NCBI RefSeq assembly: GCF_013423785.1
Contig: NZ_CP058952.1
Coordinates: 558,001 to 622,000, forward strand
Source: Chitinibacter fontanus
Lineage (GTDB): Bacteria > Pseudomonadota > Gammaproteobacteria > Burkholderiales > Chitinibacteraceae
DNA length: 64,000 bases
Direction: 5' to 3'
Positions 1-10,100 of this stretch are shown here, piece by piece (positions within the stretch are counted from its first letter, which is position 1; each line of letters starts with the position of its first letter). The translations under genes were made by a program, and so were the position numbers. The notes beneath the pieces were generated by a model. It ran no database searches, was not told where the DNA came from, and saw only the letters and a program-made list of their open reading frames with translations.

Positions 1-280
<280 letters not shown>

Positions 281-308
281 GCACTAGCTAAAATACCCTA
301 AAATCACT

Positions 309-334
309 AAAGCCACGCTCGCGTGGCTTTTTTT
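309..334 (+). terminator. Rho-independent terminator of thiC
   Basis: A 7-bp GC-rich stem, AGCCACG/CGTGGCT (311-317 with 322-328), closes a CTCG loop and is followed by six T. It lies 29 bases after the thiC stop. Confidence 0.85.
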
Positions 335-370
335 ATGCGGCCACGTATTGCACTTCCATCAAACATAAAA

Positions 371-396
371 AAGCCCGTGTCATTTGACACGGGCTT
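371..396 (-). terminator. Rho-independent terminator of the chitinase gene (bidirectional)
   Basis: Two 12-bp arms (371-382 and 385-396, AAGCCCGTGTCA and its complement) are separated by TT. Read on the minus strand the stem runs into a T tract (complement of AAAA at 367-370). It lies just beyond the 399-448 repeat that follows the chitinase stop codon. The other side also ends in TTTT, so it could work in both directions. Confidence 0.85.
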
Positions 397-398
397 TT

Positions 399-448
399 AG
401 GTATATCGCTGTAGCTATCAAAATATCAATAGCTAGTAGCAGATACCC
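399..448. repeat. Palindromic 3'-UTR element, copy 1 (50 nt)
   Basis: It begins AGGTATATCGCT and ends AGCAGATACCC. The arms are imperfectly complementary along most of their length (GGTATaTcGCT..TAGCTAT against ATAGCTA..AGCaGATACC). It sits 6 nt beyond the chitinase stop and 2 nt before the chitinase terminator. It belongs to the family also seen at 4046, 25817, 29751, 33933, 41353 and 52398. Its left arm shares GGTATATCGCT with copy 2. Confidence 0.6.
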
Positions 449-454
449 TATCGA

Positions 455-3265
455 TTACCAAGCACCCACCGCTTTTTGTGGGAATTCTTGTTTGGTAGCG
501 AAAGTTTTACCATTCACGGTAATCACAAAGTTCGATGGGCCAGAGATTGGCAGTTTGTAATCGAGCTTGATGTCTTTGACCGCACCAGCTGCCATTGCTG
601 GCAAGGCTACATCAACAGTTGTGAAGTCACCTTTGTAACCACCGATGGTGTTGCCAGTGTGCTCGGTTGACACGATAGTCAGACCGCTACCTGCCATCGT
701 GGCTGGCGCTGAAACTGGGTATTGGAACGTCAGTTTTGCACCCGTTGGCAATTTCAGCCCGGTGTTGTTGACGATGTGCAGCGTCGGTGCGATTGGGTAG
801 TTACCCGCATCACCCAAGCCAAACTTGGTCAACTCAACCGTGATATCAAGCACTTGTGCTGGCATTGCAGTTTTCGCACGCGTATTGCCATATGGCGTTG
901 CACTGCGGAATTTATCAGCCAGCAAGGTAGTCAACGTAGCGCCTGGTACGTACTGGCCTTTAGTGCCATTCAGATTGGTACGGTTAGCATCCCAATCATA
1001 ATCGCCAGCCAACTCCCAGTTCATCGCGCCGCCGATACCGTTTTTGATGATCCAATCCGCTTTCACGCGCATTGATTCTTCATCTTCGGTCGACAGGAAG
1101 ACTTTCTTGCTGTCATTCCACAACCAAGGTGCCACCAGCGTTGCATCGTAATAGCGATCATACTTGCCAACGATATCGGCGGCAGTGAAGCCCCAATCTT
1201 TCAGGTAATCACCGGCGATGCCTTTCTCAAGGTTTTTCGCGTGCCACATTGGGTTAGAGCCTGCATCTTCCACGCTGCCTTTTTCATCGACATCAAACCA
1301 GATATTGTCGATGCCTTTGGCGCCAATGCCGCATGGTGCTTCTACGCCCGGTGGGCAAGTATTGGTCGATGCAGTACCCCACAGACCGTGATTACCGCCA
1401 GTCACATTCGACCAGCCACGGGTATAGTACGGAACGCCAACGTTGATACGGCCTGCAGGCATAGACCCACGGTAGTATCGGTAAGCCCAATCGGTATTGA
1501 GGTAGCCAATACCACCGTATTGCGCGTCAGTGTAAACACTCCAACGCGCCAATTCGCCGTCTTTACCATCGTCAAACAGCGCAGCGTTCGGGCCAACAAA
1601 CTCGTTCCATGTGCCGTGCAAGTCGTAGCTCATCACGTTCACGAAGTCGAGGTATTTGGTGACTTGGTAGCTTTCCATGCCGCGCAACAAATAGCCTGAC
1701 GCAGGCACCGCAGCAGTCAATTGGTAGTACTTACCATCGGCCACAGCCGCTGTATCGAGCTTGTCACGCAACACGCGCATCAACTCACGATAACCCGCTT
1801 GCAGCCCTTTCTGGCGTGGAGTAGCAAATGACCAATCGAGTGGGTTACCCGAATTTTCCATCGTAGTTGGATATTCGTAATCGATATCCGCGCCATCAAA
1901 GCCATATTGACGAACAAATGCCGCAACTGAATCAGCAAATGCGTTAATCCCTGCAGTATTAACTGTGCCGTCCGCATTGGTCGTCATGGCATAGAAGCCG
2001 CCCGATGCGACGCGTTTGCCATCGGCGCCAAAATAGCCGCCAGTTTCAGCCCAACCCCCAATCGACACCAGTGTTTTCACGCCGGGATTGAGTTTTTTAT
2101 ATTTGTTAAGTTGATTGAAATGGCCTTGGTAAGCATACGCAGGGTCCATCGCCGCTTCTGGAATATTGGGCCAAGTAAGTTTGGTCGATTCGTTATCCGC
2201 CGCATCCGCATTCACCGAAATGGTGTTATTGCTATCAACATGCGCAAAGGCGTAGTTGATGTGCGTCATCTGTTTCCACGGAATATTGTGGGCCAGATAA
2301 GTACCCTGCTTCGGATCTTTCCCTGCGCGCCAGTTGGCAAAATAGCCAATATTCCGGCGCTGCAAACCATTCGCCAGTTTTTCGCGGCCATTGCTATCGT
2401 AGGCCAAGCAATAAGGCACGTTCGCGACACCACTCACCATCCCATCTGGGCGGCATTGATCATTATTCCCAACTGGTGGCAGTGATGGTGTTGGCGTTGG
2501 CGACACAACCGGCGTTGCGCTTGGAGTCACACTTGGAGTCACACTTGGAGTCGCTGTCGGAGTAATCACAGGCGTCGCAGTCGGCGAAGCGCTAGGTTTA
2601 GGGCTGCTGGTGATAACTGGCGTAGCGGTTGGCGTTACCTGTGGAGTTGGGCTTGGTGACACAACTGGGGTAGCGCTTGGTTTAGGGCTTGCAGTTGGCA
2701 CAACCCCGTCACAGCTACCGCCTACTTTCCACAAAGTTGGCGTAGTAGCAGGTGTCCAGCCAGCACCGACATAAGCCGTGTGCGCGCTAGTAGCGGTATA
2801 GGTCACGCCATTGTAGCTGACCACATCACCCGCTTTATAGCTCGCACCCTCAGCCCAAATAACACATGCGCCTACTGGAGGAGTAGTCACGGCTGGAGTA
2901 GCGGTTGGTTTTGCGCTCGGAATCGGGCTTGGCGTAGCTGGCGCAGTAGTCGGTTTTACTGTCGGAGCAGAGCTTGGAATAACCGTCGGTGTAGCAGTGG
3001 CAACCGCAGTTGGTGCAGGGGTCACAGTACCAGTGGTACAAACCCCTTGATCAGCCCAAACACCCCAATCTGCAGACTTGCTCGGATCATCACCCTGCGT
3101 CCACCATTTGTTTGAATAATTATGGCCATTTTGGCTCACCAAAGTACCGCCAGCGGAATACACCGTAGCACTTGACCATGGCGCAGCACAATTTGCCGCT
3201 TGGGCCGAACCCGCAGCGACAAAAATGCCGAGCGCAATCGTGCGCATGACAAATTTAGTTTGCAT
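455..3265 (-). CDS. Secreted GH18 chitinase with two chitin-binding modules
   Basis: A 936-residue exported endo- or exo-acting chitinase that hydrolyses beta-1,4-GlcNAc polymer outside the cell. In order it has a Sec signal peptide (about residues 1-23, cleavage after AQA), a CBM5/12-type chitin-binding module (about 24-76, Trp-rich), and a Pro/Thr linker. A second CBM5/12 module (about 133-185) and a long P/T/S linker (about 186-265) follow. The GH18 barrel covers roughly 300-790 and carries SIGG (401-404) and the catalytic DGADIDYE motif (457-464, acid Glu464). A C-terminal beta-rich domain of about 130 residues resembles the one that closes many ChiA/ChiC-like enzymes. The linker DNA contains short tandem repeats around 2518-2551. 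The upstream region holds a 13-bp palindrome over the likely promoter. The gene is monocistronic with its own terminator. Confidence 0.95.
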   Translation of the reverse strand: MQTKFVMRTIALGIFVAAGSAQAANCAAPWSSATVYSAGGTLVSQNGHNYSNKWWTQGDDPSKSADWGVWADQGVCTTGTVTPAPTAVATATPTVIPSSAPTVKPTTAPATPSPIPSAKPTATPAVTTPPVGACVIWAEGASYKAGDVVSYNGVTYTATSAHTAYVGAGWTPATTPTLWKVGGSCDGVVPTASPKPSATPVVSPSPTPQVTPTATPVITSSPKPSASPTATPVITPTATPSVTPSVTPSATPVVSPTPTPSLPPVGNNDQCRPDGMVSGVANVPYCLAYDSNGREKLANGLQRRNIGYFANWRAGKDPKQGTYLAHNIPWKQMTHINYAFAHVDSNNTISVNADAADNESTKLTWPNIPEAAMDPAYAYQGHFNQLNKYKKLNPGVKTLVSIGGWAETGGYFGADGKRVASGGFYAMTTNADGTVNTAGINAFADSVAAFVRQYGFDGADIDYEYPTTMENSGNPLDWSFATPRQKGLQAGYRELMRVLRDKLDTAAVADGKYYQLTAAVPASGYLLRGMESYQVTKYLDFVNVMSYDLHGTWNEFVGPNAALFDDGKDGELARWSVYTDAQYGGIGYLNTDWAYRYYRGSMPAGRINVGVPYYTRGWSNVTGGNHGLWGTASTNTCPPGVEAPCGIGAKGIDNIWFDVDEKGSVEDAGSNPMWHAKNLEKGIAGDYLKDWGFTAADIVGKYDRYYDATLVAPWLWNDSKKVFLSTEDEESMRVKADWIIKNGIGGAMNWELAGDYDWDANRTNLNGTKGQYVPGATLTTLLADKFRSATPYGNTRAKTAMPAQVLDITVELTKFGLGDAGNYPIAPTLHIVNNTGLKLPTGAKLTFQYPVSAPATMAGSGLTIVSTEHTGNTIGGYKGDFTTVDVALPAMAAGAVKDIKLDYKLPISGPSNFVITVNGKTFATKQEFPQKAVGAW

Positions 3266-3293
3266 TTCTCTCTTCCATCCAATTTTAGGGATT

Positions 3294-3334
3294 TTTATAG
3301 TGGTATTTTTGTGTAGTGAATAAAAATACCACTA
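3294..3334 (-). promoter_or_regulatory. Putative chitinase promoter/operator palindrome
   Basis: A perfect 13-bp inverted repeat (TAGTGGTATTTTT at 3298-3310, complement at 3322-3334, 11-nt gap) lies 33-69 bases upstream of the chitinase ATG. On the minus strand a TATAAA -10-like box (complement of 3294-3299) abuts its proximal arm, so a protein bound here would cover the core promoter. TGGTATT/AATACCA half-sites recall GntR-type regulators of amino-sugar genes, but the regulator is not identifiable here. No T tract follows on the minus strand, so a terminator is unlikely. Confidence 0.5.
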
Positions 3335-3379
3335 CAAGTGCATACTAGGGAAAACCCCCTGCCACCGCAACACACGCAC

Positions 3380-3395
3380 ATTAACAATCGTTAAT
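3380..3395. promoter_or_regulatory. Operator-like site RTTAAC-N4-GTTAAY (copy A)
   Basis: ATTAAC-AATC-GTTAAT is a dyad with 6-bp arms, 115 bases upstream of the chitinase start and between it and the divergent metallopeptidase gene. The same architecture, GTTAAC-AATT-GTTAAC, occurs upstream of the TolC gene at 39372-39387. No regulator is identifiable. Confidence 0.35.
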
Positions 3396-3541
3396 CTTTG
3401 CACTTGTAAGAGAACCATCGCACACCATTGCCGCGCCCAATCACCAGCAAGCAATCGCCTGCACCACAAAACTCAAGCAGCATTGGGCAAATCCGCTTAA
3501 AATCAGCGCCTTGCCCAAACATCACCCCAGCCGCTTTGCCC

Positions 3542-4045
3542 ATGCAGCAACTCAAATATATTGCCCACTACCCAGCCCCGCTCATTGAACAAGTGCAGGC
3601 CTTGATCGCCAAAAATCAATTAGCCCCGATGCTGGCCAAGAAATACCCCAACCGGCATCAAATACAAACCGATAAAGCCTTATATGACTATGTGAGCGAA
3701 TTAAAATCCGAGTTTTTCCGCAATGCGGCGGCAATTTCCAAGGTGGGTTTTGATAGCAAGATCAGCGTGATTAATCACGCGCTGGGGCTACACACGCAAA
3801 TTGCGCGGGTACAAGGGGGCAAGCTGAAAAGTAAAAATGAAATCCGCATTGCGACGCTATTTAAAAATACGCCACCCGAATTTTTAAAAATGATTGTTGT
3901 GCACGAGCTGGCACACTTAAAAGAAAAAGACCATAACAAGGCCTTTTACCAACTGTGCCAGCATATGGAACCCAATTATCTACAATATGAATTCGATCTG
4001 CGGCTGCACCTAACGGTACAAGATCTGGGCCTCGCAAATAACTAA
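3542..4045 (+). CDS. YgjP/DUF45-type zinc metallopeptidase-like protein
   Basis: The product is a 167-residue protein of the YgjP (SprT/WLM-like, DUF45) family, putative cytoplasmic zinc metallopeptidases of unknown substrate. The gluzincin motif is clear as VVHELAHLKEKDH, with the trailing conserved QLCQHMEPNYLQYEFDLR. An in-frame ATG exists at 3428. Homology to the family begins only at the ATG at 3542 (MQQLKYIAHYP), and the intervening 38 residues are low-complexity, so 3542 is preferred. It is divergent from the chitinase. Copy 2 of the palindromic repeat begins directly after its TAA. The family is certain; the activity is inferred from the motif. Confidence 0.85.
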   Translation: MQQLKYIAHYPAPLIEQVQALIAKNQLAPMLAKKYPNRHQIQTDKALYDYVSELKSEFFRNAAAISKVGFDSKISVINHALGLHTQIARVQGGKLKSKNEIRIATLFKNTPPEFLKMIVVHELAHLKEKDHNKAFYQLCQHMEPNYLQYEFDLRLHLTVQDLGLANN

Positions 4046-4094
4046 GGGTATATCGCTACAGGCTTTATATAAATTAAACCGTAGCAACATACCA
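4046..4094. repeat. Palindromic 3'-UTR element, copy 2 (49 nt)
   Basis: It begins GGGTATATCGCTAC immediately after the TAA of the metallopeptidase gene and ends GTAGCAACATACCA. The outer arms match at 11 of 13 positions. It fills most of the 55-nt space between two convergent genes, where no classical terminator is seen, so it may serve that role. Confidence 0.6.
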
Positions 4095-4100
4095 AGCTAA

Positions 4101-4445
4101 TCACGCTAGCGGGCCAACATCCATCCCATCATAACTGCGCAAACCGTGCTGCGCAGCGAAGTCGACCAGCTCGGCATTGCGCGCGAACAGTGATGCTGTG
4201 GTATGCACCTCGGCTTTTTCCATATGCAACACAAAATACTCCTGCTTGCCCGCCTCGAGCTGCGGAATAAACAAATCCACAAAGGCATAACCCTGCGCTT
4301 CGAGTAGCGGAATGACATCGGTCAGCTGCTCATCTTGATCAGCAGTAAAAAAATAGCCCCACAACAGCGGCGCGGATAAATCCCAGTCGGTGTTGTCACG
4401 GATGCTGGCGAACAATTCTTCGAGTTGGTCTAGGGTGATCATCAT
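4101..4445 (-). CDS. RraB-like (ribonuclease E inhibitor family) protein
   Basis: A small acidic cytoplasmic protein of 114 residues matching the RraB domain family. Those proteins bind RNase E and modulate mRNA decay in enterobacteria. Visible hallmarks are the N-terminal acidic helix (LDQLEELFASIRDNTDWDLS), the YFF strand, and the end GLRSYDGMDVG, typical of the RraB fold. Its ATG overlaps the stop of the upstream membrane-protein gene by four bases (ATGA), indicating translational coupling. Binding to RNase E in this organism is inference. Confidence 0.8.
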   Translation of the reverse strand: MMITLDQLEELFASIRDNTDWDLSAPLLWGYFFTADQDEQLTDVIPLLEAQGYAFVDLFIPQLEAGKQEYFVLHMEKAEVHTTASLFARNAELVDFAAQHGLRSYDGMDVGPLA

Positions 4446-4912
4446 TTACCTTTAAGTTTTTTTGTTCTTCTGCTCTTCTTTTCAGCGCGAAAACTAATTT
4501 GAATGAGCTGTGCAATTAACACCAAAATCAAGCTGGATAGCCATATATAGGCACCTGCTTCAATCCCCGTTACTGTACCAGCATAAATATCACGGTTTGA
4601 ATCAAAGCCAAAACTATAAAAACGTAAACAATCTAAGCCCAAACCCACCGCCAGCGTCGCCAAAACTACACTGGTTTTAGGATGTTGTTTAATCAAAAGC
4701 ACACTCAACAGCATCGCGGGGTTGGCAAACCACGCCAGATTAGCCTTGGACAATAAAACGCCTCCCCAGCCAAAAAACAGGATGTAGAGCCCACTTAATG
4801 ATGAACTAGGATTATTGGTGGTGTATGGATGTAAATACAGTGCAATCAGGTAGCAACCCAAAGCCATCCACAAAATTATTTGTGAAATTCGATTAATTTC
4901 TCGTGTTGCCAT
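4442..4912 (-). CDS. Uncharacterised small membrane protein
   Basis: I do not recognise this 156-residue protein. It has about four hydrophobic segments (near residues 10-27, 38-55, 64-95 and 118-140) and a strongly basic cytoplasmic-looking tail (RAEKKSRRTKKLKGK). It is coupled to the RraB-like gene by a 4-nt overlap and follows pbpC by about 34 nt on the same strand, so it may be the penultimate gene of a yfhM-pbpC transcript. A/T content is higher than in pbpC. No catalytic motif is visible. Confidence 0.7.
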   Translation of the reverse strand: MATREINRISQIILWMALGCYLIALYLHPYTTNNPSSSLSGLYILFFGWGGVLLSKANLAWFANPAMLLSVLLIKQHPKTSVVLATLAVGLGLDCLRFYSFGFDSNRDIYAGTVTGIEAGAYIWLSSLILVLIAQLIQISFRAEKKSRRTKKLKGK

Positions 4913-4946
4913 ACCTGTTCCAATATTATTCGCGTACCAGAGTATT

Positions 4947-7085
4947 TTACTTAACTACTGCCCCGCGCACCTCAAACCCCACCTTCTGTACCACCTTCCC
5001 CTGCGCATCGCGCAGTTCAAGCTGGTATCGCCCCGGCCATGGGAACCATTTGGTCTGGTTGCCGCGGCCGATTTGTTTGCCGTCTAGCCACCATTGCGCA
5101 TTCGCTACGCCACGGGCGCGGAATACCAAGCGCTGGTTATTGGGCGGCACGTCGGGGTCGAGCGCGAAGATGCTACCGTCGAGCGGCGCAATGATGCCCG
5201 GCGCTTGGTTTTGTTCTGGCTGTGTTTCGGCGACGATCAGCTCGCGCTCGGTGCCAGCCAGAAACCATTCTTTGCGGCTGGCTTCAATCTGGTTTTGATA
5301 CTTAAGGTCGCGGCTAGTCACTCCCTGCGGTGGGCTGGGCGCTCGTGAGGCTGGCGCCGATTGCTGCGCGCGGCTGAGTACCGCTTGCCATACCGGCGCA
5401 GCGCCGTGCATGCCTGAGACATCCCACATCGGCTCGCCGCTAGCGTTGCCGACCCAAACGCCGACGGTAACAAAACGCGAGAAACCGATAGTCCAGTTGT
5501 CCCGCATGTCTTTGCTGGTACCGGTTTTCACCGCGCTCCAATAGCGCGTTGATAGCGCACTTTCCAGCCCGAACGTTCGCGCGCGCGCGCTGCGGTCTGA
5601 CAGAATATCGGCGACGATAAAGCTGCTGGCCGGATCAAGTAGCGGTTTGGGTTTCACTGCAGGCTCAACGAGAGTCCAACGCGGCGCCGACCAAGCCCCG
5701 CCATTGGCGAGCGTGCGGTAGGCGTTGGTCAGCTCAATAAGTCGTACATCCGCCGCACCGAGCGCCAGACTCGCGCCGTAGTAATCGCCATCTTGCTCCA
5801 GACTTTTCATCCCCAGTGCAAACAGCCGATCGCGCAGCGCATTCGGGCCGACCATTTCTATCGCCCGTACCGCAGGCACATTCAGCGATGAGCCCAGCGC
5901 GGTACGCACCGATACCAGCCCTTTAAAGTCTTTGGCGTAATTTTGTGGCGCGTATAGCCCGCCTGCGGTTTGTAAATCCAACGGGCTATCGTCGAGTAAA
6001 GACGCGGCGGTCAGGTATTTTTGCTCGAACGCCAATTGGTACAAAAATGGCTTTAAGGTGGAGCCCGCTTGGCGTAGCGCTGTTACACCATCAACATCCG
6101 CCGCGTTCGACGTAGCAGCGCCTGACGAGCCAATCCACGCCAGAATATCACCACTGCGGTTATCAAGCACGATGACCGCTCCGTCTTGCACATTGCGTTT
6201 AGCCAGTGCCGCCAAGTGACGGCGTAACATCGCATTGGCGTACTGCTGCAGCGGCAAAGACAGAGTGGTTTTAACTGTGCTACCAGCGCTGATTTTATTT
6301 TGCGCAATCAGTTTGCGCGCAAAATGCGGCGCTTCGTTTTCCGCCAACGGGTTCGGTGCTTTGCTGCGCGAGATGGCGATTTCGGTATCGACTTTGATAC
6401 TCGAACACGATGCCTGCCGCCCCAAATCCTGCACAATTTTGCACGCGCGGCTGGCAACGCGATCAACGCTGGCGTTTGGCCCGCGAATCAAGGCGGTGGC
6501 AATCGCCGCTTCGGTTAAATTCAAACCCGCTGGCGTTTTGCCAAATAGCGTATGTGAGAGTGCGGAAAGGCCGACAATCTCACCGCGAAAGCTGACCTTA
6601 TTTAAATAGGCCTCAAGGATTTCAGCCTTGCTCCACTCCTTTTCCAGCCAAGTTGCCGACCACGACTGCCCAACTTTTTGCCAAACCGAGCGGCCGCTAT
6701 TACTCGCTTTCAGATCATCATCGAGTAAACCAGCCAGCTGCATCGTAATGGTCGATGCGCCACGCGTTTTGGTATTCCATACATTGCCCCACGCGGCGGC
6801 CGCGACGCCCGACCAATCAACACCGCTGTGCTGGTAAAAGCGTTTATCTTCGGATATCAACAAGGCTTGGCGCATCGCGGGCGAAATATCGGGCAAGGCC
6901 ACCCAATCGAGCTTGCGCGTTTTCATATCAACGCGAACTCGCTGCAATGGCGCGCCTTGACGGTCGAGCAAGAGCACGTCAGACGAGCGCCAAGCGGCTT
7001 TCACTTCTTTAAAACTGGGGTTGGCCCAGACTGGCGCAACGACGAGTGCCGCCACAAGTGGCCACAGAGATAACTTCATGCACAA
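4947..7085 (-). CDS. pbpC: Penicillin-binding protein 1C
   Basis: A 712-residue bifunctional class A PBP working at the periplasmic face of the inner membrane in peptidoglycan polymerisation and cross-linking. An N-terminal hydrophobic segment (about 4-20) acts as signal or anchor. The GT51 transglycosylase domain shows ISEDKRFYQH (catalytic Glu79) and GASTITMQLA. The transpeptidase domain has all three motifs: S342-TL-K345, S400-L-N402 and K520-TGT. A C-terminal beta-sandwich (BiPBP_C type, from about residue 610) ends the protein. ATG at 7085 is taken as start; ATG at 7079 is equally possible. It lies 51 nt after yfhM, the classical pairing of PBP1C with a bacterial alpha-2-macroglobulin. 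Confidence 0.95.
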   Translation of the reverse strand: MCMKLSLWPLVAALVVAPVWANPSFKEVKAAWRSSDVLLLDRQGAPLQRVRVDMKTRKLDWVALPDISPAMRQALLISEDKRFYQHSGVDWSGVAAAAWGNVWNTKTRGASTITMQLAGLLDDDLKASNSGRSVWQKVGQSWSATWLEKEWSKAEILEAYLNKVSFRGEIVGLSALSHTLFGKTPAGLNLTEAAIATALIRGPNASVDRVASRACKIVQDLGRQASCSSIKVDTEIAISRSKAPNPLAENEAPHFARKLIAQNKISAGSTVKTTLSLPLQQYANAMLRRHLAALAKRNVQDGAVIVLDNRSGDILAWIGSSGAATSNAADVDGVTALRQAGSTLKPFLYQLAFEQKYLTAASLLDDSPLDLQTAGGLYAPQNYAKDFKGLVSVRTALGSSLNVPAVRAIEMVGPNALRDRLFALGMKSLEQDGDYYGASLALGAADVRLIELTNAYRTLANGGAWSAPRWTLVEPAVKPKPLLDPASSFIVADILSDRSARARTFGLESALSTRYWSAVKTGTSKDMRDNWTIGFSRFVTVGVWVGNASGEPMWDVSGMHGAAPVWQAVLSRAQQSAPASRAPSPPQGVTSRDLKYQNQIEASRKEWFLAGTERELIVAETQPEQNQAPGIIAPLDGSIFALDPDVPPNNQRLVFRARGVANAQWWLDGKQIGRGNQTKWFPWPGRYQLELRDAQGKVVQKVGFEVRGAVVK

Positions 7086-7136
7086 TCCAAAAGGTGGTCA
7101 GCCGCATTGCGCCGCTGACCACTGCGTTACTCATTA

Positions 7137-10100
7137 TTATTTTGCCGCGTTCACTTTGATCGCCGCATTGGGCAGCATGCCAAATACATCGGGTGCATAC
7201 ATCGCTTCGACACGCGTTGGTGGAATTTGGAATGTGCCCACATTATTGAGTCGCATCGTGTATTCCACTTTCAAGTTGCCCCGCGGCACATAGCCGTAGA
7301 AAGCGCGATAGCTGCTGAAGGAGCGCTCGACAAAATCGGCGTAGTCTCCACCGTTTGCGTCTTTGCTATCAATGGCCGAATCACGCCCCAGCCCGCTGCC
7401 TTGTATCGCCGCGCCAGCCGGAATCGGGTCGTTCACGACCACCCAAGTCATATCTGCTTGCGCGGTGATATCAAGCACCACTTTCACTACATCGCCCGGT
7501 TGATACTGACCCGCCACTTTTTGGCTGACCGGCGTAATGGTTTTCTTAATACTGTAACCGGCGTAGCGCGGCGCTTTGAGCACAATTGCGGCTTCGGCCT
7601 GCACAGTCGCCCACGGCTCGCCACTGCCAGTGTGCTTCACATTCAAGCCGCCTTTGCCGCTAGCAGGCCATGGCAGCAGCCCCAAGCTTTGCACGCCTTC
7701 TTTTGGCCAACTTAGGTTCAATGCAGCGCCCCCCAAGTTTGCGCTTGTTGTGCCAGTAACGGGTGTGCTCTCAAATTGACGCGAGAACGCACTCACTGCC
7801 AATGTGCCCCACAAATTGGCCGTCGTCGTCTGCCAATGCCCTTTGCTCTGACGCGCCAACAGTCCGGTCAACACGCGCGGCATGTCGGCCTGCCAATCCG
7901 GCAAATTGCGCGTTGCCAAAATCAGCTTGGCGGCGTTCACATCGGGGCTGCCCATCAGCCACCACGCCACATCGTCGCGCTCGGTGCTAAACACCATGCG
8001 CGTGCCTTGGTAGGTCAGGCGCGCGCGCAGCAGATTGCTCGCCTCGGTGACTTTCGCAGCCTGATTCGGAATACCTTTGGCACGATTAAGCAACGATAGC
8101 CAATCAACCAGCATCGCCGTACTCATTTTTTGCGGGTTGAGCTCAACGACATCGAGCATGGTCGGCTTAAACATGCCGTAGCGCGCGAGCACTTCCATCG
8201 CAGCAAGACGACGCACATCGGCGTCTTGGCGGTTGTACGCCAAATCACGCTTAATGCGCCCTTCAACAAATGCCACCAAGGCGTTCAGCATCCGTTGGCG
8301 CGGCGCATCAGGAATGGTTTCACCCGCTTCGTCTGCCACTGCCAACAGATAGGTAGTCAGGGTATCCGTACCTGCGTTACGGCTAGATTCACCTAGCGGC
8401 CAATACCATGCCAGACCATCGTTATCTAAATACAGCGGCAATTCGGTCATTAGCTTTTGCCAGCGCGCCTTATCACCCAAGCCCAGCGCCACCGAGGTAC
8501 GCTGCTCTAGGCACGAATACGGGTATTCGCTAAACCAACGACGCACGCCCGGTAAATCGTTGCCGAGCTTGTTTTGCAACGAGACGCGAATCCCGCCGCG
8601 ACCAGCCAACGCATTCGGCGGCAGCGCAACCGGAATTTGCAGCTCGCCATTGCTAACCCGTTGCAGTGTGGCCTGCTCTACGGTAACGGGCACGGCAGGT
8701 TCAACTTGCTGGCTAGCCGCCAGTTTATCCGCAGCTTTCCCACCCACTTCCTGTACCGCAAACACCCAATCGAGTTGCTTAATATTGTTGGGTACCGTAA
8801 TCGGCCAGTTGATAAAGCGCGCCTCACCGGCAGGCAGCTCGACTTGCTGTGGGTTCAAACCCGCAATGCCTGATGCGGTAGCATTAACTTTTACCGTCAT
8901 CTTGCGCTCGCTGCCATTGCGCAGCGTAATGCCCGCCGCGACCTGATCGCCTTCGCGCACCACCGGTGGTATGCCAGAAGTCAGCTGCAGATCTTGCCGC
9001 ACGACAAAGCTGCCCTCACCCGTACCAAATTGATCGCTTCCCACATCAGCCACCGCCACAAGGTGGAATTTGGTCAGCGCGTCGTTAATCGGTACTTTCA
9101 CTTTGGCCGTACCGTTGGCGTCGAGAACCACGGCGGGTTGCCATGTAAGCAAGGTATCGAGCAACTCGCGCGTCGGCGCTTTACCGCCACCGCCGCCCGG
9201 TGGCAATGCTTTGCGACCGTAGTGCCGCTTACCAACTACTTCGAGCTGCGCAGTCGCCATTTCTACGCCAAAACTATGCCGCTGATACATTGCCTGCAAA
9301 ATTTGCCAAGAGGTATTGGGCTGCAGCTCAAGCAGCGCCTCGTCTACCGCGGCAAACGCCACCTCGGTACCCGCTGGCGCCGGTTTGCCGTTCGGTAACT
9401 TCACTTTAATCGTCACATCGGCAGTTTCGCGAATCCCATAGGTGGCTCGCGCTGGCGTTACTTCAATTTGCAAGCGCTTCGCGGCGTCGCCGACCTTGAT
9501 CTCGGCCACGCCGTATTTAAAGGCTGGGCGTGATAAATCGACCATCGCGGTTGGCGCGACATAATCTTTGCCTTCGTTCCAATAGGCATTCCACCATTCT
9601 CCCGGTGTTTTCCAACCCCAAGTAAAGAACGAATACCACGGCACATCGCGCACGCGGCCGCGCACCGCCAGTACCGACACATAGACATTCGGCGTCCAAT
9701 TATCTGCGATTTTTAATTCAAAACTCGCGTTTTTGCCGTCAAGCTCAACGACGCGCGTTTCCATAATGCCTTCGCGCTCAATACCAATCCAAGCGGTGGC
9801 TTTACGGAATGGCATCCGCACTTGGAATTTTGCCATTTCACCCGGCGCATAACTGGCTTTTTCTGGCAGCACATCAATGCGGTCATTATTATCAGCGTCA
9901 AACCACAGCTCATCGTGCTGGCTCACCCACACATCCTGCGCGCTGCGGGCCAAATTGCCCTGCTCGTCTTTCACCTCGGCAATCAGCTCCATATTGCCTG
10001 CATCTTTAAAGCTGATTTCGCAGAACACTAAACCCTGAGCGTCGCTCGTTTCGCTGCACACCTTGCCTTTGTCGTCGATTTCTTCGCTGTTGTCCCAAGC

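Noticed and set aside
2518..2551. Short tandem repeats that could suggest a repeat array
   Set aside because: They encode the Pro/Thr/Ser linker of the chitinase in frame; no spacer structure, so not CRISPR. No CRISPR array was seen anywhere in the window.
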